Below are positions 24,569-32,593 of a stretch of DNA of 64,000 nucleotides, in pieces. A model generated the notes under the pieces. The model searched no databases. It had not been told where the DNA came from and saw only the letters and a list, made by a program, of their open reading frames with translations. A program made the translations under genes and the position numbers. The DNA is from Candidatus Promineifilum breve. Its GTDB lineage: Bacteria; Chloroflexota; Anaerolineae; Promineifilales; Promineifilaceae. The first letter of the stretch is position 1; each line of letters starts with the position of its first letter. The stretch covers positions 868,001 through 932,000 of the forward strand of contig NZ_LN890656.1 in assembly GCF_900066015.1 (NCBI RefSeq). Direction: 5' to 3'.

Positions 24569-24591
24569 ATCAGACTGCCTACTACTTATGG

Positions 24592-24866
24592 AGCACTGAA
24601 GAACGATTGCGATTGCGATAGCGATTGCGATAGCGACAGGGACTTACTGCCCACTGTCCACTACCCACTGTCCACTACTTCGGTTACATGGCCCGATCGT
24701 AGCCAAGATGCGGCCGGTCGGCAAACGGAGTGGGGGAAGTGTCAACCGTGGTTGACAGTTGCAGGAAATGGAACGCAGATGACACGGATTGCACGGATTT
24801 TCGCGGATTGGAGCAGCTTCTGATCCGTGGAAATCCGTGCAATCCGCGTCATCCGTGTTCCAATCT
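24592..24866. repeat. J, C and F repeats between divergent genes
   Basis: 24592-24640 J (GATTGCGATAGCGATTGCG), 24648-24676 C, and 24770-24866 an F-type inverted pair (GACACGGATTGCACGGATTT; AAATCCGTGCAATCCGCG). 24680-24770 shows nothing recognisable. No gene lies in this gap. Confidence 0.75.
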
Positions 24867-24874
24867 GCTATAAT
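24866..24874 (+). promoter_or_regulatory. Extended -10 promoter giving a leaderless mRNA
   Basis: TGCTATAAT is a perfect extended -10. The start nucleotide 7 nt later would be the A of the DUF4058 ATG at 24881. The right arm of the F element abuts the -10. Confidence 0.55.
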
Positions 24875-24880
24875 CCTCTT

Positions 24881-25639
24881 ATGCCGACACCATTTCCGGG
24901 CATGGATCCCTATCTGGAGCGGCCGGGGTTGTGGATTGAAGTGCACACCGGCCTCATCAGCGCCATCCAGCGGGCGCTCACGCCGCTGGTTCGGCCGCGC
25001 TACCGGGTGGCAATCGAGCGGCGCGTCTATCTGGCCGTGCTCCCCCCGGCGCTGCTGGGCATACCGGACGTGTCCATCCTCGATTCCCACGCCCCCTATG
25101 CGCTGGCGGGGCGGCCGGCGGCGATTGGTCAGCCGGTGCTGGTGCAGTTGCCACAGCCGGAAGAAGTGGTTGAGCGCTATTTGACCATTCAGGAAACGGC
25201 CACGGCCGAAGTGGTCACGGTCATCGAACTGCTGTCGCCGACGAACAAAGTGGCCCCGGCCGGCCGCGAACAATACGAACGCAAGCGCCGGGATATTCTG
25301 ACCAGCCGAACCAACCTGGTGGAGATTGACCTGTTGCGCACCGGCGAGCCACTGCCCATGCAGGCCGCCACCCCCAGCGATTACCGCGTGATCGTCAGTC
25401 GTGCCGAGTACCGCCCCAACGCCGACGCCTATTTATTCTCCGTGCGCGACCCGCTGCCCGACGTGCCCATCCCCCTGCGCCCGGCTGACCCCGAGCCACT
25501 CCTGTCGCTCAACGATGCGCTCCACACCCTGTACGATGAGGCCGGGTTCGATCTGGCGATTGACTACACCGCCCCACCGGAACCGCCACTCTCCTCGGCC
25601 GATACGGAGTGGGCCAAGATGCTCCTAACCCGAACCTAA
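24881..25639 (+). CDS. DUF4058 family protein
   Basis: 252 residues. The start MPTPFPGMDPYLE is the invariant opening of DUF4058, which fixes the start codon. Other family blocks are HTGLISAIQRAL, VIELLSPTNKVAP (acidic and Lys residues recalling nuclease-like folds), RREIL-type KRRDILTSRTNLVEIDLLR and YRVIVSRAEYRP. No function is established for the family, which is abundant in Cyanobacteria and Chloroflexota. No ribosome binding site is seen and the promoter suggests a leaderless mRNA. Its stop overlaps the convergent gene by 4 bp. Confidence 0.9.
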   Translation: MPTPFPGMDPYLERPGLWIEVHTGLISAIQRALTPLVRPRYRVAIERRVYLAVLPPALLGIPDVSILDSHAPYALAGRPAAIGQPVLVQLPQPEEVVERYLTIQETATAEVVTVIELLSPTNKVAPAGREQYERKRRDILTSRTNLVEIDLLRTGEPLPMQAATPSDYRVIVSRAEYRPNADAYLFSVRDPLPDVPIPLRPADPEPLLSLNDALHTLYDEAGFDLAIDYTAPPEPPLSSADTEWAKMLLTRT

Positions 25640-25923
25640 TGATGGTTGTCGCCAAATTGAGAAATGGCGTTGGCTTTTGCGGTTCGTATGAGGTGTTCCA
25701 GAGCTTCTATCTGTTGCCACTCTTCTTCTTCGGCCACAGACAAATCCTCATTTAGGGCTTTCGCCAGCAATTCGTCAATGTGCGATTGCAAACCGGCCGA
25801 CGGCCGCAGCGCCAGAACCTCTTCCGGCGAAGGTTGCCCCGCCAGAAATCTCAGCACGTCGGCCGCATGCCGGGTCGTATTCGGGTCGGTCGTGTTCAAT
25901 GAACCAGTGGCCTGCACCGGCAT
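25636..25923 (-). CDS. Small conserved protein of unknown function
   Basis: 95 residues. The pattern LRPSxxLQxxIDELLxKxxxxxLSxxEExEWxxxExLEHLxRxAKA is seen here as LRPSAGLQSHIDELL and EEEEWQQIEALEHLIRTAKA. Short proteins of this kind are common in Cyanobacteria and Chloroflexota, often before a small nuclease or toxin-like gene; no such partner follows here. Helical, acidic, no signal peptide. Confidence 0.65.
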   Translation of the reverse strand: MPVQATGSLNTTDPNTTRHAADVLRFLAGQPSPEEVLALRPSAGLQSHIDELLAKALNEDLSVAEEEEWQQIEALEHLIRTAKANAISQFGDNHH

Positions 25924-25962
25924 AGGTTTGGAACGTCGCTGTGGGTTAGGGCTAGAAGGCCA

Positions 25963-26553
25963 TCATGTGGTTCGGTCATTGACGTTTCCACTGTCCACCG
26001 GTACGCCAAGTTGCTCATGCAATACGACACACAATGCTCTACCGGAATTTGGGTTTATGTGGCCTATCAATTTCTTTGCATAACCTTTACCCTTCATTGG
26101 GTGAGCCCTTAGTGCATGGCGGATAGCCTTGGATGTATAATCCTGTTCTACAACGACACGCTCCAGATCGGCCATTTTAATGCGACCACCCTCTTCCGAT
26201 TTGGATAGTGGTCGATGTTGACAGACCAATTCCCCTTCTTCAACGGTAAAGTCTGCCCGACCGATGAAGAAGTCGATAACATCTCTCCAAAGGAAAATAG
26301 GTGCGAGAACGAGACCGGTAAATAAAGAAATGACAAGGCGCTCGGCAAGGCTTACGTTGAACTGATCGTTGAAGTTAGTTAAAAAGAAGGCACCCATGGC
26401 GATGATTACACCAGCGAACAGCATCACGCCCAGAAAGTCCCAAATGCTCTGGTTCAAACGAAGTGGGTAACTGACGATGGTGCCCCGATCAGATTGTTTA
26501 ATGCGAATGGAATTGGGAACATCGGGAAGTGAAGGCCCAGACAGTGAATTCAT
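25963..26553 (-). CDS. Hypothetical protein with two membrane helices
   Basis: 196 residues, ATG with AGGAGG 7 nt upstream. Two hydrophobic helices at about residues 37-60 and 70-95 are followed by a cytoplasmic, PH-like beta-rich region (FTVEEGELVCQHRPLSKSE, ADLERVVVEQDY) to the end. The gene has lower GC than its neighbours, possibly a transfer. Family not recognised. Confidence 0.7.
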   Translation of the reverse strand: MNSLSGPSLPDVPNSIRIKQSDRGTIVSYPLRLNQSIWDFLGVMLFAGVIIAMGAFFLTNFNDQFNVSLAERLVISLFTGLVLAPIFLWRDVIDFFIGRADFTVEEGELVCQHRPLSKSEEGGRIKMADLERVVVEQDYTSKAIRHALRAHPMKGKGYAKKLIGHINPNSGRALCVVLHEQLGVPVDSGNVNDRTT

Positions 26554-26744
26554 GGCAAATCCTCCTAAACGAACGTGGCATTGTTAGCTACCTTCCAGTG
26601 CCGAAAGCAGGGTAAAGAACATCGCCAAATGCTATGAATATGGTCTGCTAACCGAGTCAACACAGTATAGATCAGGGCTGATCCAAAAGCAATAAGCCTG
26701 AGATGATTTTCTGCGATTTAAGGCAAATGGGGAGGCAATCCAAG
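26554..26744. other. Upstream region of the two-helix gene
   Basis: Lower-GC spacer free of the palindromic repeats. On the minus strand TTGACT and, 17 bp on, TCATAG is a weak promoter candidate. Confidence 0.35.
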
Positions 26745-28034
26745 CTATTTAAATAATTTAAGTTGAAATTCCGGCTGTCGCCCATCGAGCAACACAAACG
26801 GTTCGATATCCTTCGTCCGCACGCCGATCTGCCTGAGATCGCCCACCGAGCGCAGGGTGGCCTGCCGCCGGGCGCGCAGAATGGCCGCCGCGCCCTTCGG
26901 CCCGATGCCCGGCACGCGCAATAGCTCCTCCCGCGCTGCCCGGTTCACCTCCACCGGGGCGTGGCGCAGGTTGGCCGCGGCCCAGGCCCGCTTGGGGTCG
27001 GTGTCCAGCGGCAGGCGGCCGGCGGCGTCGAACGGCATCTCCTCCAGGTCGAAGCCGTAGTCGCGGAACAGGAACGAGGCCTGATAGAGCCGGTGCTCGC
27101 GCCACGGGTCTTCGGCCGTGCGGTTCTCCAGCGGCGTATCGGCCACCGGCCGGAAAGCCGAGAAGTAGGCCCGCTGCAAGCTGGCCGTGTGGTTCAGATG
27201 CGCCACGGCGCTGAGCAGCTCCAGGTCGGTCTCATCCACCGCGCCGACGACGAACTGGGTGACCGACGACGGCCAGCGCCCCTTGACGTTCTCGTGGGCC
27301 GGGCGCTCGCGGCGGAACTGCTCGATCCAGCGCAACGGGGTCAGCAGCTCGTCGATGAACTGCTTCTTGGGGGCCAGCGCCGCCAGCCGTTGGGGCGTGG
27401 GCGCTTCCAGATTGATCGACAGCCGGTCGGCCAACTGCGCCGCCCGCAGCACCTGGTCGCGCTCCGCGCCGGGCATGATCTTCAGATGGACGTAGCCGCG
27501 ATAGCCGAATTTGTGGCGGATGATGTCGACCGTATCCAGCAGCTTGTCCTGCGCCCGCACCCCGCCGCCGATGATGCCGCTGCTCAGGAACAGCCCATCG
27601 ACCGCCCCGGCGCGGCGCATGTCGTTGAACGCCTTCGCCATTTCGTCGGGCGAAAATGTCACCCGGCGGGTTTGGCTGCGCCCGGCGCGGAAGGGGCAGT
27701 AGTGGCAATCGCGCTCGCAGGCGGTGGTCATCATCGTTTTGAGCAGGGGCATCAGGCGGCCGTTGGGCAAGTGGACGTGGGTGACGCCGAGGGAGGCGGC
27801 CTGGGCGGCGGCTTTCCGGTCGGCCGTGTTGCTGGATAAACCGCAGGGGAGCGGGGCAGAGGGCAGGGGTGCAGGGGAGCGGGGGAGCAGGGGAGATGCA
27901 GAGAGAACGTCGGTTCTCCCCTGCACCCCTGCACCCCTGCCCCCCTGCGCTTCAGGCGGCAAGCGGCCGACCTCCTCAGCCGGCTCCAGCGCCATGTGGA
28001 CGGCGATCTCCTGCAATTTGATAAGGGTGTCCAT
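26745..28034 (-). CDS. Radical SAM protein of the DNA modification/repair type with HhH domain
   Basis: 429 residues. The radical SAM cluster motif is CERDCHYC (CxxxCxxC) near residue 103, in the context TTACERDCHYCPFRAGR. A C-terminal helix-hairpin-helix (LLRVPGIGPKGAAAILRARR) follows. This architecture is that of the putative DNA modification/repair radical SAM family (TIGR03916), usually next to a uracil-DNA-glycosylase-like gene, which is absent here. Residues 26-63 (QGGRGAGVQGRTDVLSASP onward) are an in-frame D-type insert just after the N-terminal helix. Conserved members run straight through at this place, which makes the insertion easy to recognise. Confidence 0.9.
   Translation of the reverse strand: MDTLIKLQEIAVHMALEPAEEVGRLPPEAQGGRGAGVQGRTDVLSASPLLPRSPAPLPSAPLPCGLSSNTADRKAAAQAASLGVTHVHLPNGRLMPLLKTMMTTACERDCHYCPFRAGRSQTRRVTFSPDEMAKAFNDMRRAGAVDGLFLSSGIIGGGVRAQDKLLDTVDIIRHKFGYRGYVHLKIMPGAERDQVLRAAQLADRLSINLEAPTPQRLAALAPKKQFIDELLTPLRWIEQFRRERPAHENVKGRWPSSVTQFVVGAVDETDLELLSAVAHLNHTASLQRAYFSAFRPVADTPLENRTAEDPWREHRLYQASFLFRDYGFDLEEMPFDAAGRLPLDTDPKRAWAAANLRHAPVEVNRAAREELLRVPGIGPKGAAAILRARRQATLRSVGDLRQIGVRTKDIEPFVLLDGRQPEFQLKLFK
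27845..27957. repeat. D array inside the radical SAM gene
   Basis: GGGGAGCGGGGCAGAGGGC-like units on the left and CCCCTGCACCCCTGCACCCC on the right form an imperfect palindrome of about 110 bp that keeps the reading frame. Confidence 0.85.
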
Positions 28035-28075
28035 GAGGGTATGATAGAACAGATGTTCAGGGAAGTCAATTGAAT

Positions 28076-28567
28076 GACGAATGACGAATGACGAATGACG
28101 AATGGGGTGTGGCGGGTGGCGGGTGACGAATGGCGGGTGGCGGGTGGCGGGTGGCGGGTAATGGTTGGCGTTCGGCCGCCGGTGGGGCGCCAGTCGGTTG
28201 CCGTGCGTTCACCGGCGGGTTCAAAACCCGCCGCTGGTACACGAAACCCGGCTGAAGCCGGTTGAAGAGGGTGACACGGTTCTTTAGTGCGTTTTTGCCG
28301 ATTAAGAAATTAAACACGGATAGGACACGGATATAACGGATGGAACGGATTGAATCTACGCTCTATCCGTTTGATCCGTGTAATCCGTGTCCTATCCGTG
28401 TTTAATTTATTCATCTTCAGTTACGCACTTTGGGTGGCAGCGGTGGGTTTCAACCCAACGGGGCTGAGGCCGGGTGGCGGGTTGCGGGTTGCGAATAACA
28501 AGCATGCCCAGAATTCGTCATTCGTCATTTCGTCGGACGACAGGAGTCGTCATTCGTCATTATTCCG
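28076..28567. repeat. Cluster of A, E, K and F elements
   Basis: 28076-28102 A; 28104-28165 E (GGTGGCGGGTGGCGGGTGG); 28205-28292 K (GGCGGGTTCAAAACCCGCC, AACCCGGCTGAAGCCGGTT); 28313-28405 an F-type pair; 28432-28460 half K (GCGGTGGGTTTCAACCC); 28513-28560 A. No gene is seen. Confidence 0.8.
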
Positions 28568-28792
28568 TCAACCGTGGTTGACAGATGGCAACGATTCATC
28601 CCCGCCCTCCTCATCACACCGCTTACACACCAACACAACCCCCACAAACCGCGCCCGCCCCTCGGCCGACAACACCCACGGCCGCTCCACCAACGGCGGG
28701 TTGTGGCGCACGTGCTGCCGGTGGCCGCAGGCCAGAATCGCCCGCCAATCGCCCACTTCGTCCTGATCGAAATCGATGATGGGTTGTTGCAT
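28568..28792 (-). CDS. DUF3565 family protein
   Basis: 74 residues from ATG at 28792, chosen because the family begins MQQPIIxFxQDExGDW. The conserved blocks ACGHRQHVRHNPP and RPWV are present, then CKRC, a probable zinc site (Cys/His...CxxC). Function unknown; the pattern suggests a small metal-binding protein. An upstream in-frame extension to 28864 is encoded by F-type repeat and is not counted. Confidence 0.85.
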   Translation of the reverse strand: MQQPIIDFDQDEVGDWRAILACGHRQHVRHNPPLVERPWVLSAEGRARFVGVVLVCKRCDEEGGDESLPSVNHG

Positions 28793-28802
28793 GGGAGAAT
28801 GA

Positions 28803-29217
28803 TTTAACCACGGATTGGCACGGATTTCACGGATTGGCACGGATGAAATGGAATGAACCAACATTTAATCCGTTCCCTCCGTTCCTATCCGTCGCCAATT
28901 ATTACCCTGCCGGCAACCGGCCGCAACCCCTACGATTGGCCGAATCGTGTATTTGGCGGTAGGGGTCAGGCAACCGGGAGTGGCGTTGCTGGGAAACGGG
29001 CGGATTTCTCTCCCGGTTGCCTGACCCTTTCGGGGGAAGGGCGACACCGGGCGAAGAGGGCGAGGCAGCGGCGAGACGAGATGATTCTGCATGGCGGGGT
29101 TGATTTCGCCGCTGCCTCGCCCCTACCGATGACCATGTGCCGCATGGGCGGTAGGGGCGTGCCTGTGTTCGCCCTTTGGTGTATGTGCCCCACAGGGCAA
29201 GGAATACAGGTCTGCCC
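28803..29217. repeat. F, L and O elements
   Basis: 28803-28895 F-type pair. 28955-29130 an L element in reverse order (GGGTCAGGCAACCGGGAG, CTCCCGGTTGCCTGACCC, then GGCGAGGCAGCGGCGA and its complement). 29148-29222 an O element with arms GTAGGGGCGTGCCTGTGTTC and GGAATACAGGTCTGCCCCTA. No gene is seen. Confidence 0.75.
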
Positions 29218-31950
29218 CTACGACACTCGCGACAGATAGTGACGCACGCTTTGTGTGTTGGGATGGTCGGGGCCAAGCCGTTTTTCGTAAATGGCCAGGG
29301 CACGGCTATATAAGGCACGGGCCTTATCTTTGGCCCCATCCTGTTCGTTCAAGACTCCCATCCACCACAGGCTCTGTGCCGTATCGGGGTGCTCCGGGCC
29401 GAGCACGCGCTCGCGGATGCCCAGGGCGCGCTCGTAATACGGCCGCGCCCCCGCCAGGTCGCCCATTGCCCGCAGCAGGTAGCCCAGGTTGTTGTAGTCT
29501 GACGCTGTGTCAGGGTGCTCCGTGCCGAGTACCTTCTCGTCGATGGACAGGGCGCGCTCGTAATACAGCCGCGCCCCCGCCAGGTCGCCCATCACCTGCA
29601 GAAGTCCGCCCAGGTTGTTGTAGTCTATGGCCGTTAAGGGGTGCTCGGTGCCAAGTACCTTCTCGTCGATAGCCAGAGCGCGCTCGTAATACGGTCGCGC
29701 CCCCGGCAGGTCGCCCATCGCCTGCAGCAGCGCGCCCAGGTTGTTGAGGCTCGTCGCCGTGTCGGGGTGCTCCGGGCCGAGGACGCACTCGCTGATGGCC
29801 AGTGCACGCTCGTAATACGGCCGCGCTCCCGCCAGGTCACCTATCGCTTGCAGCAGGTAGCCCAGGTTGTTGAGGCTCGTTGCCGTATCGGGATGCTCCG
29901 GGCCTAGAACACGCTCGCAGATGGTCAAAGCGCGCTCGATATACGGCCGCGCCGCTGCCAGGTCGCCCACTGCCTGCAGCAGTGTGCCCAGGTTGTTGAG
30001 GCTGCCCGCCGTGTCGGGGTGATCGGGACCGAGAACGCGCTCGCGGATGGCCAGAGCGCGCTCGTAATACGACTGCGCCGCCACCAAATCGCCAAGAGAC
30101 TGCAGCAATGAGCCCAGGTTGTTGAGGCTCACCGCCGTATTGGGATGCTCCGGGCCGAGAACGCGCTCCCAGATGCCCAGGGCGCGCTCGTAATACGGCT
30201 GCGCCGCCGCCAGATCGCCCATCACCCGCAGCAGCACGCCCAGGTTGTTGAGGCTCGCCGCAGTGTCGGGATGCTCTAGGCCGAAGGCGAGCTCTCGGAT
30301 TTCAAGCGCTCGGCGACTATATGGCAGCGCACCGCTCAGATCGCCGCTGAATCTCAGACAATAACCCAGCCAGTGGCAAAGTGTGGCTGCCTGTTCATCC
30401 TCTCGCCCCAGAGCGGCATCGGTCACGTGTCGGAAGTGGATCAACCACTGGCGCAGGGGTCGCGGATCACGTTTCACATCCTGCTCTTGAGCCAGCGATA
30501 TAACCGCCCCTTCCACCGCCGCCCGCGCCGCCCCCATCTCCTCCGCCGCCACCCCAGCCACAAACCGCGCCACCAGCCGGTGCAGCCGGTAGAGACGTTC
30601 CGCTGGAACGTCTCCATACGCTGGAACGTCTCCACCCCCTGGAACGTCACCATCTTCCACCCCATCGCCCACCGCCGCCCGCTCCCCCGCCTCCTCCAGC
30701 AACCCCACCGCCACCAGCGCCCCCAACCCGTCGCTCACGTCGAGGCTGTCGAGTTCCTCGGCCATCGCCCGGCGCAGCAGCCCGCCCGGCAGCGGTTCGC
30801 CGGGGGCCAGGCAGGCGGCGCGGGCCAGCAGCGCCGCCGCCATCGCGCCGCCGTCGGCCGTCACCGTCGCCAGCCGTTGCCAACTGAGCAGAAAGGTATT
30901 GGCGACGTGGAGTTCGTGGGCGGTGGGTGAATCGGCCGCCCCCCGGCCAATGAGCGCCGCCGCTTGCAGCCCCAGGACCGGGTCGCGCAACTGGGCCAGC
31001 AGCGCCGCCGGCGTCCCGGCCGGGTCGCCGGCGTAGCTCTCCAGATAGCTGCCGGCCAGATGCAGGGCGAGGGGGAGATCGCCGAGTTCGGCGGCTATCT
31101 CGGACAGGGTGGTGGGTAGCGGGTGGCGGGTGGCGGGTGGCGTGGCGCGGCCGGTCACGTACTTAGCCAGCAGGGCCACCGCCTGTTCGCGCGGCAACGC
31201 CCCCACCGGCAGCTGGGCCACGCCGGCGATGCGCGGCCAATGCCCGCGCCGCGTCGTGGCCAGAATGCGCGCCCCGCCGCTCCCCGGCCGCCATTGGGCC
31301 AGCAGCCCCGGCTCCTCGCAATTGTCAAAGATGATCAGCCGCGCCGCCGGCTCGCCCCAGGCCGCCAGCGTCAGCCGCGTCTGCGCCTCCAGCGGCAGGC
31401 TGTCGAAATCCGGCCGCAGCCCCATTAGCGCGCCGCATTGGGCGATCTCCGTGCCCACCGCCGCCGGGTCGGCCATACTGACCCAATGCACGCCGTGGAA
31501 GTAGCGCCCGTAGCGGTAGGCGAACTCGACGGCCAGTTGGGTCTTGCCGATGCCGCCGATGCCGGTGGCGATGACCGCCGGGCGTCCGGGCGGGCCGTAG
31601 AGCAAGGCCTGGGCCAGCGCGCGCATCTCGTTCTCGCGGCCGGTGAAGAAGGGGTTGCGGTCATAATCGAGGCGCGAGCCGGGGGGCAGGGGGACGGGGT
31701 CGGGCAGGGGCGGGCGGCCGTCGGGGGCGAGGGGAGGCAGAGGAGCAGGGGTGAAAGGGGGCAGGGGGGATCGGTCGCCATATTGATGAACAATCTTGAC
31801 GCCAACCTCGTCGCCCATGACCGTCTTGGCTCCCAGGTTGATGTCGCTGCCGGCCTGGAAACCGCCGCCGCTGACGTGGGCGCCGCCGCCGGCGTGGGCG
31901 CCGCCGCCGGTTTGGATCGTGGGGTTGGGATCGGTTGAATCCGGCATCAT
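29218..31950 (-). CDS. NB-ARC (STAND) NTPase with TPR array
   Basis: 910 residues, AGGGAGG just before tandem ATGs. Residues 10-55 are Gly-rich (GGGAHAGGGAHVSGGG), a linker often found before STAND domains. NB-ARC: Walker A GIGGIGKTQ near 130, Walker B LIIFDNCEE near 207, GLPL-like LGDLPLALHLAG near 300, then a winged-helix region. Residues 560-910 hold eight full and one partial 42-residue kinesin-light-chain TPRs (ERALxIxExVLGPEHPDTAxSLNNLG). STAND proteins are ligand-triggered switches in signalling or phage defence. No catalytic effector domain is seen. D (58-75), E (268-280) and a GGAACGTCTCC repeat (432-451) are in frame. Confidence 0.85.
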   Translation of the reverse strand: MMPDSTDPNPTIQTGGGAHAGGGAHVSGGGFQAGSDINLGAKTVMGDEVGVKIVHQYGDRSPLPPFTPAPLPPLAPDGRPPLPDPVPLPPGSRLDYDRNPFFTGRENEMRALAQALLYGPPGRPAVIATGIGGIGKTQLAVEFAYRYGRYFHGVHWVSMADPAAVGTEIAQCGALMGLRPDFDSLPLEAQTRLTLAAWGEPAARLIIFDNCEEPGLLAQWRPGSGGARILATTRRGHWPRIAGVAQLPVGALPREQAVALLAKYVTGRATPPATRHPLPTTLSEIAAELGDLPLALHLAGSYLESYAGDPAGTPAALLAQLRDPVLGLQAAALIGRGAADSPTAHELHVANTFLLSWQRLATVTADGGAMAAALLARAACLAPGEPLPGGLLRRAMAEELDSLDVSDGLGALVAVGLLEEAGERAAVGDGVEDGDVPGGGDVPAYGDVPAERLYRLHRLVARFVAGVAAEEMGAARAAVEGAVISLAQEQDVKRDPRPLRQWLIHFRHVTDAALGREDEQAATLCHWLGYCLRFSGDLSGALPYSRRALEIRELAFGLEHPDTAASLNNLGVLLRVMGDLAAAQPYYERALGIWERVLGPEHPNTAVSLNNLGSLLQSLGDLVAAQSYYERALAIRERVLGPDHPDTAGSLNNLGTLLQAVGDLAAARPYIERALTICERVLGPEHPDTATSLNNLGYLLQAIGDLAGARPYYERALAISECVLGPEHPDTATSLNNLGALLQAMGDLPGARPYYERALAIDEKVLGTEHPLTAIDYNNLGGLLQVMGDLAGARLYYERALSIDEKVLGTEHPDTASDYNNLGYLLRAMGDLAGARPYYERALGIRERVLGPEHPDTAQSLWWMGVLNEQDGAKDKARALYSRALAIYEKRLGPDHPNTQSVRHYLSRVS
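29225..30345. repeat. 126-bp tandem TPR-coding repeats
   Basis: Eight full units of 126 bp, each with CGCGCTCGTAATACGG-like and CCAGGTTGTTGAGGCTC-like blocks, make up the 5'-to-3' TPR array on the minus strand. High identity invites unequal crossing-over. Confidence 0.85.
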
Positions 31951-31991
31951 CCTCCCTCTATCGGCTCAGGTCATACAGGAACGCTACCGGA

Positions 31992-32122
31992 GATTAACGC
32001 AAAGACGCGAAGACGCAAAGAGAAGGCAGTGGGCAGTGGTCAGTGGTCAGTGGGTAGTGGACAGACTGTCCACTGCCCACTACCCACTGTCCACTGTCTT
32101 CCTTGCGTCTTCGCGCCTTTGC
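31992..32122. repeat. Nested P-C-P' palindrome
   Basis: Outer arms AACGCAAAGACGCGAAGACG and CGTCTTCGCGCCTTTGCGTT; inner C palindrome GTGGACAGACTGTCCAC with flanking CAGTGGTCAGTGG units. It lies between divergent genes. Confidence 0.85.
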
Positions 32123-32138
32123 GTTATATCTTCCCCCC

Positions 32139-32498
32139 ATGCCACCAGAAAACACCCACTACATTGGCGAGATCATCACCGTCGAATTCGACCGGCCGCC
32201 GCTGTTCAGCAAGCGGCCGCATTGCCCCGACCGCTTCGTCTGGCGCGGCGAGACGCTGGTCATCGTCGAGGTGCTGGGGCAGCGGGTGGATTTTGGGCGG
32301 CGGGGGCGGATGGCCCAGAATATGCAGCCCGAACACGCGGCGCGGGCGACGCAACAGGGGTCGTGGGGGGTGGGGCGCTACTTTTTCACCGTGCGCACGG
32401 CCGACGGGCGCGTGTTTGAGCTGTACTACGACCGCGCGCCGAAGGGCAGCGACCGGCCGGAGGGAGAGTGGTTTTTGAGATACGAAATAGTAGAATAG
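32139..32498 (+). CDS. DUF6504-like protein
   Basis: 119 residues from ATG at 32139. The pattern of a small beta-barrel with RFVWRGETLVIVEVL, then YFFTVRTADGRVFELYYD and a terminal WFLRYEI matches the DUF6504 group of actinobacterial and Chloroflexota proteins. Function unknown. No ribosome binding site is seen; TATATC 9 nt upstream may be a -10 for a leaderless mRNA. The end abuts a B-type palindrome. Confidence 0.65.
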   Translation: MPPENTHYIGEIITVEFDRPPLFSKRPHCPDRFVWRGETLVIVEVLGQRVDFGRRGRMAQNMQPEHAARATQQGSWGVGRYFFTVRTADGRVFELYYDRAPKGSDRPEGEWFLRYEIVE

Positions 32499-32572
32499 GT
32501 TCTAGGTGCTAGGTTCTAGGTGCTAGGGAAGAACGTTCTTCCCTAGCACCTAGAACCTAGCACCTAAAACCT
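32497..32572. repeat. B-type palindrome, 38-bp arms
   Basis: AGGTTCTAGGTGCTAGGTTC and on to GGGAAGAAC, centre ACGT, then the complement with one mismatch. It overlaps the stop of the upstream gene and may end its transcript. Confidence 0.9.
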
Positions 32573-32593
32573 AAAACCAAAGGAGATCGATTT

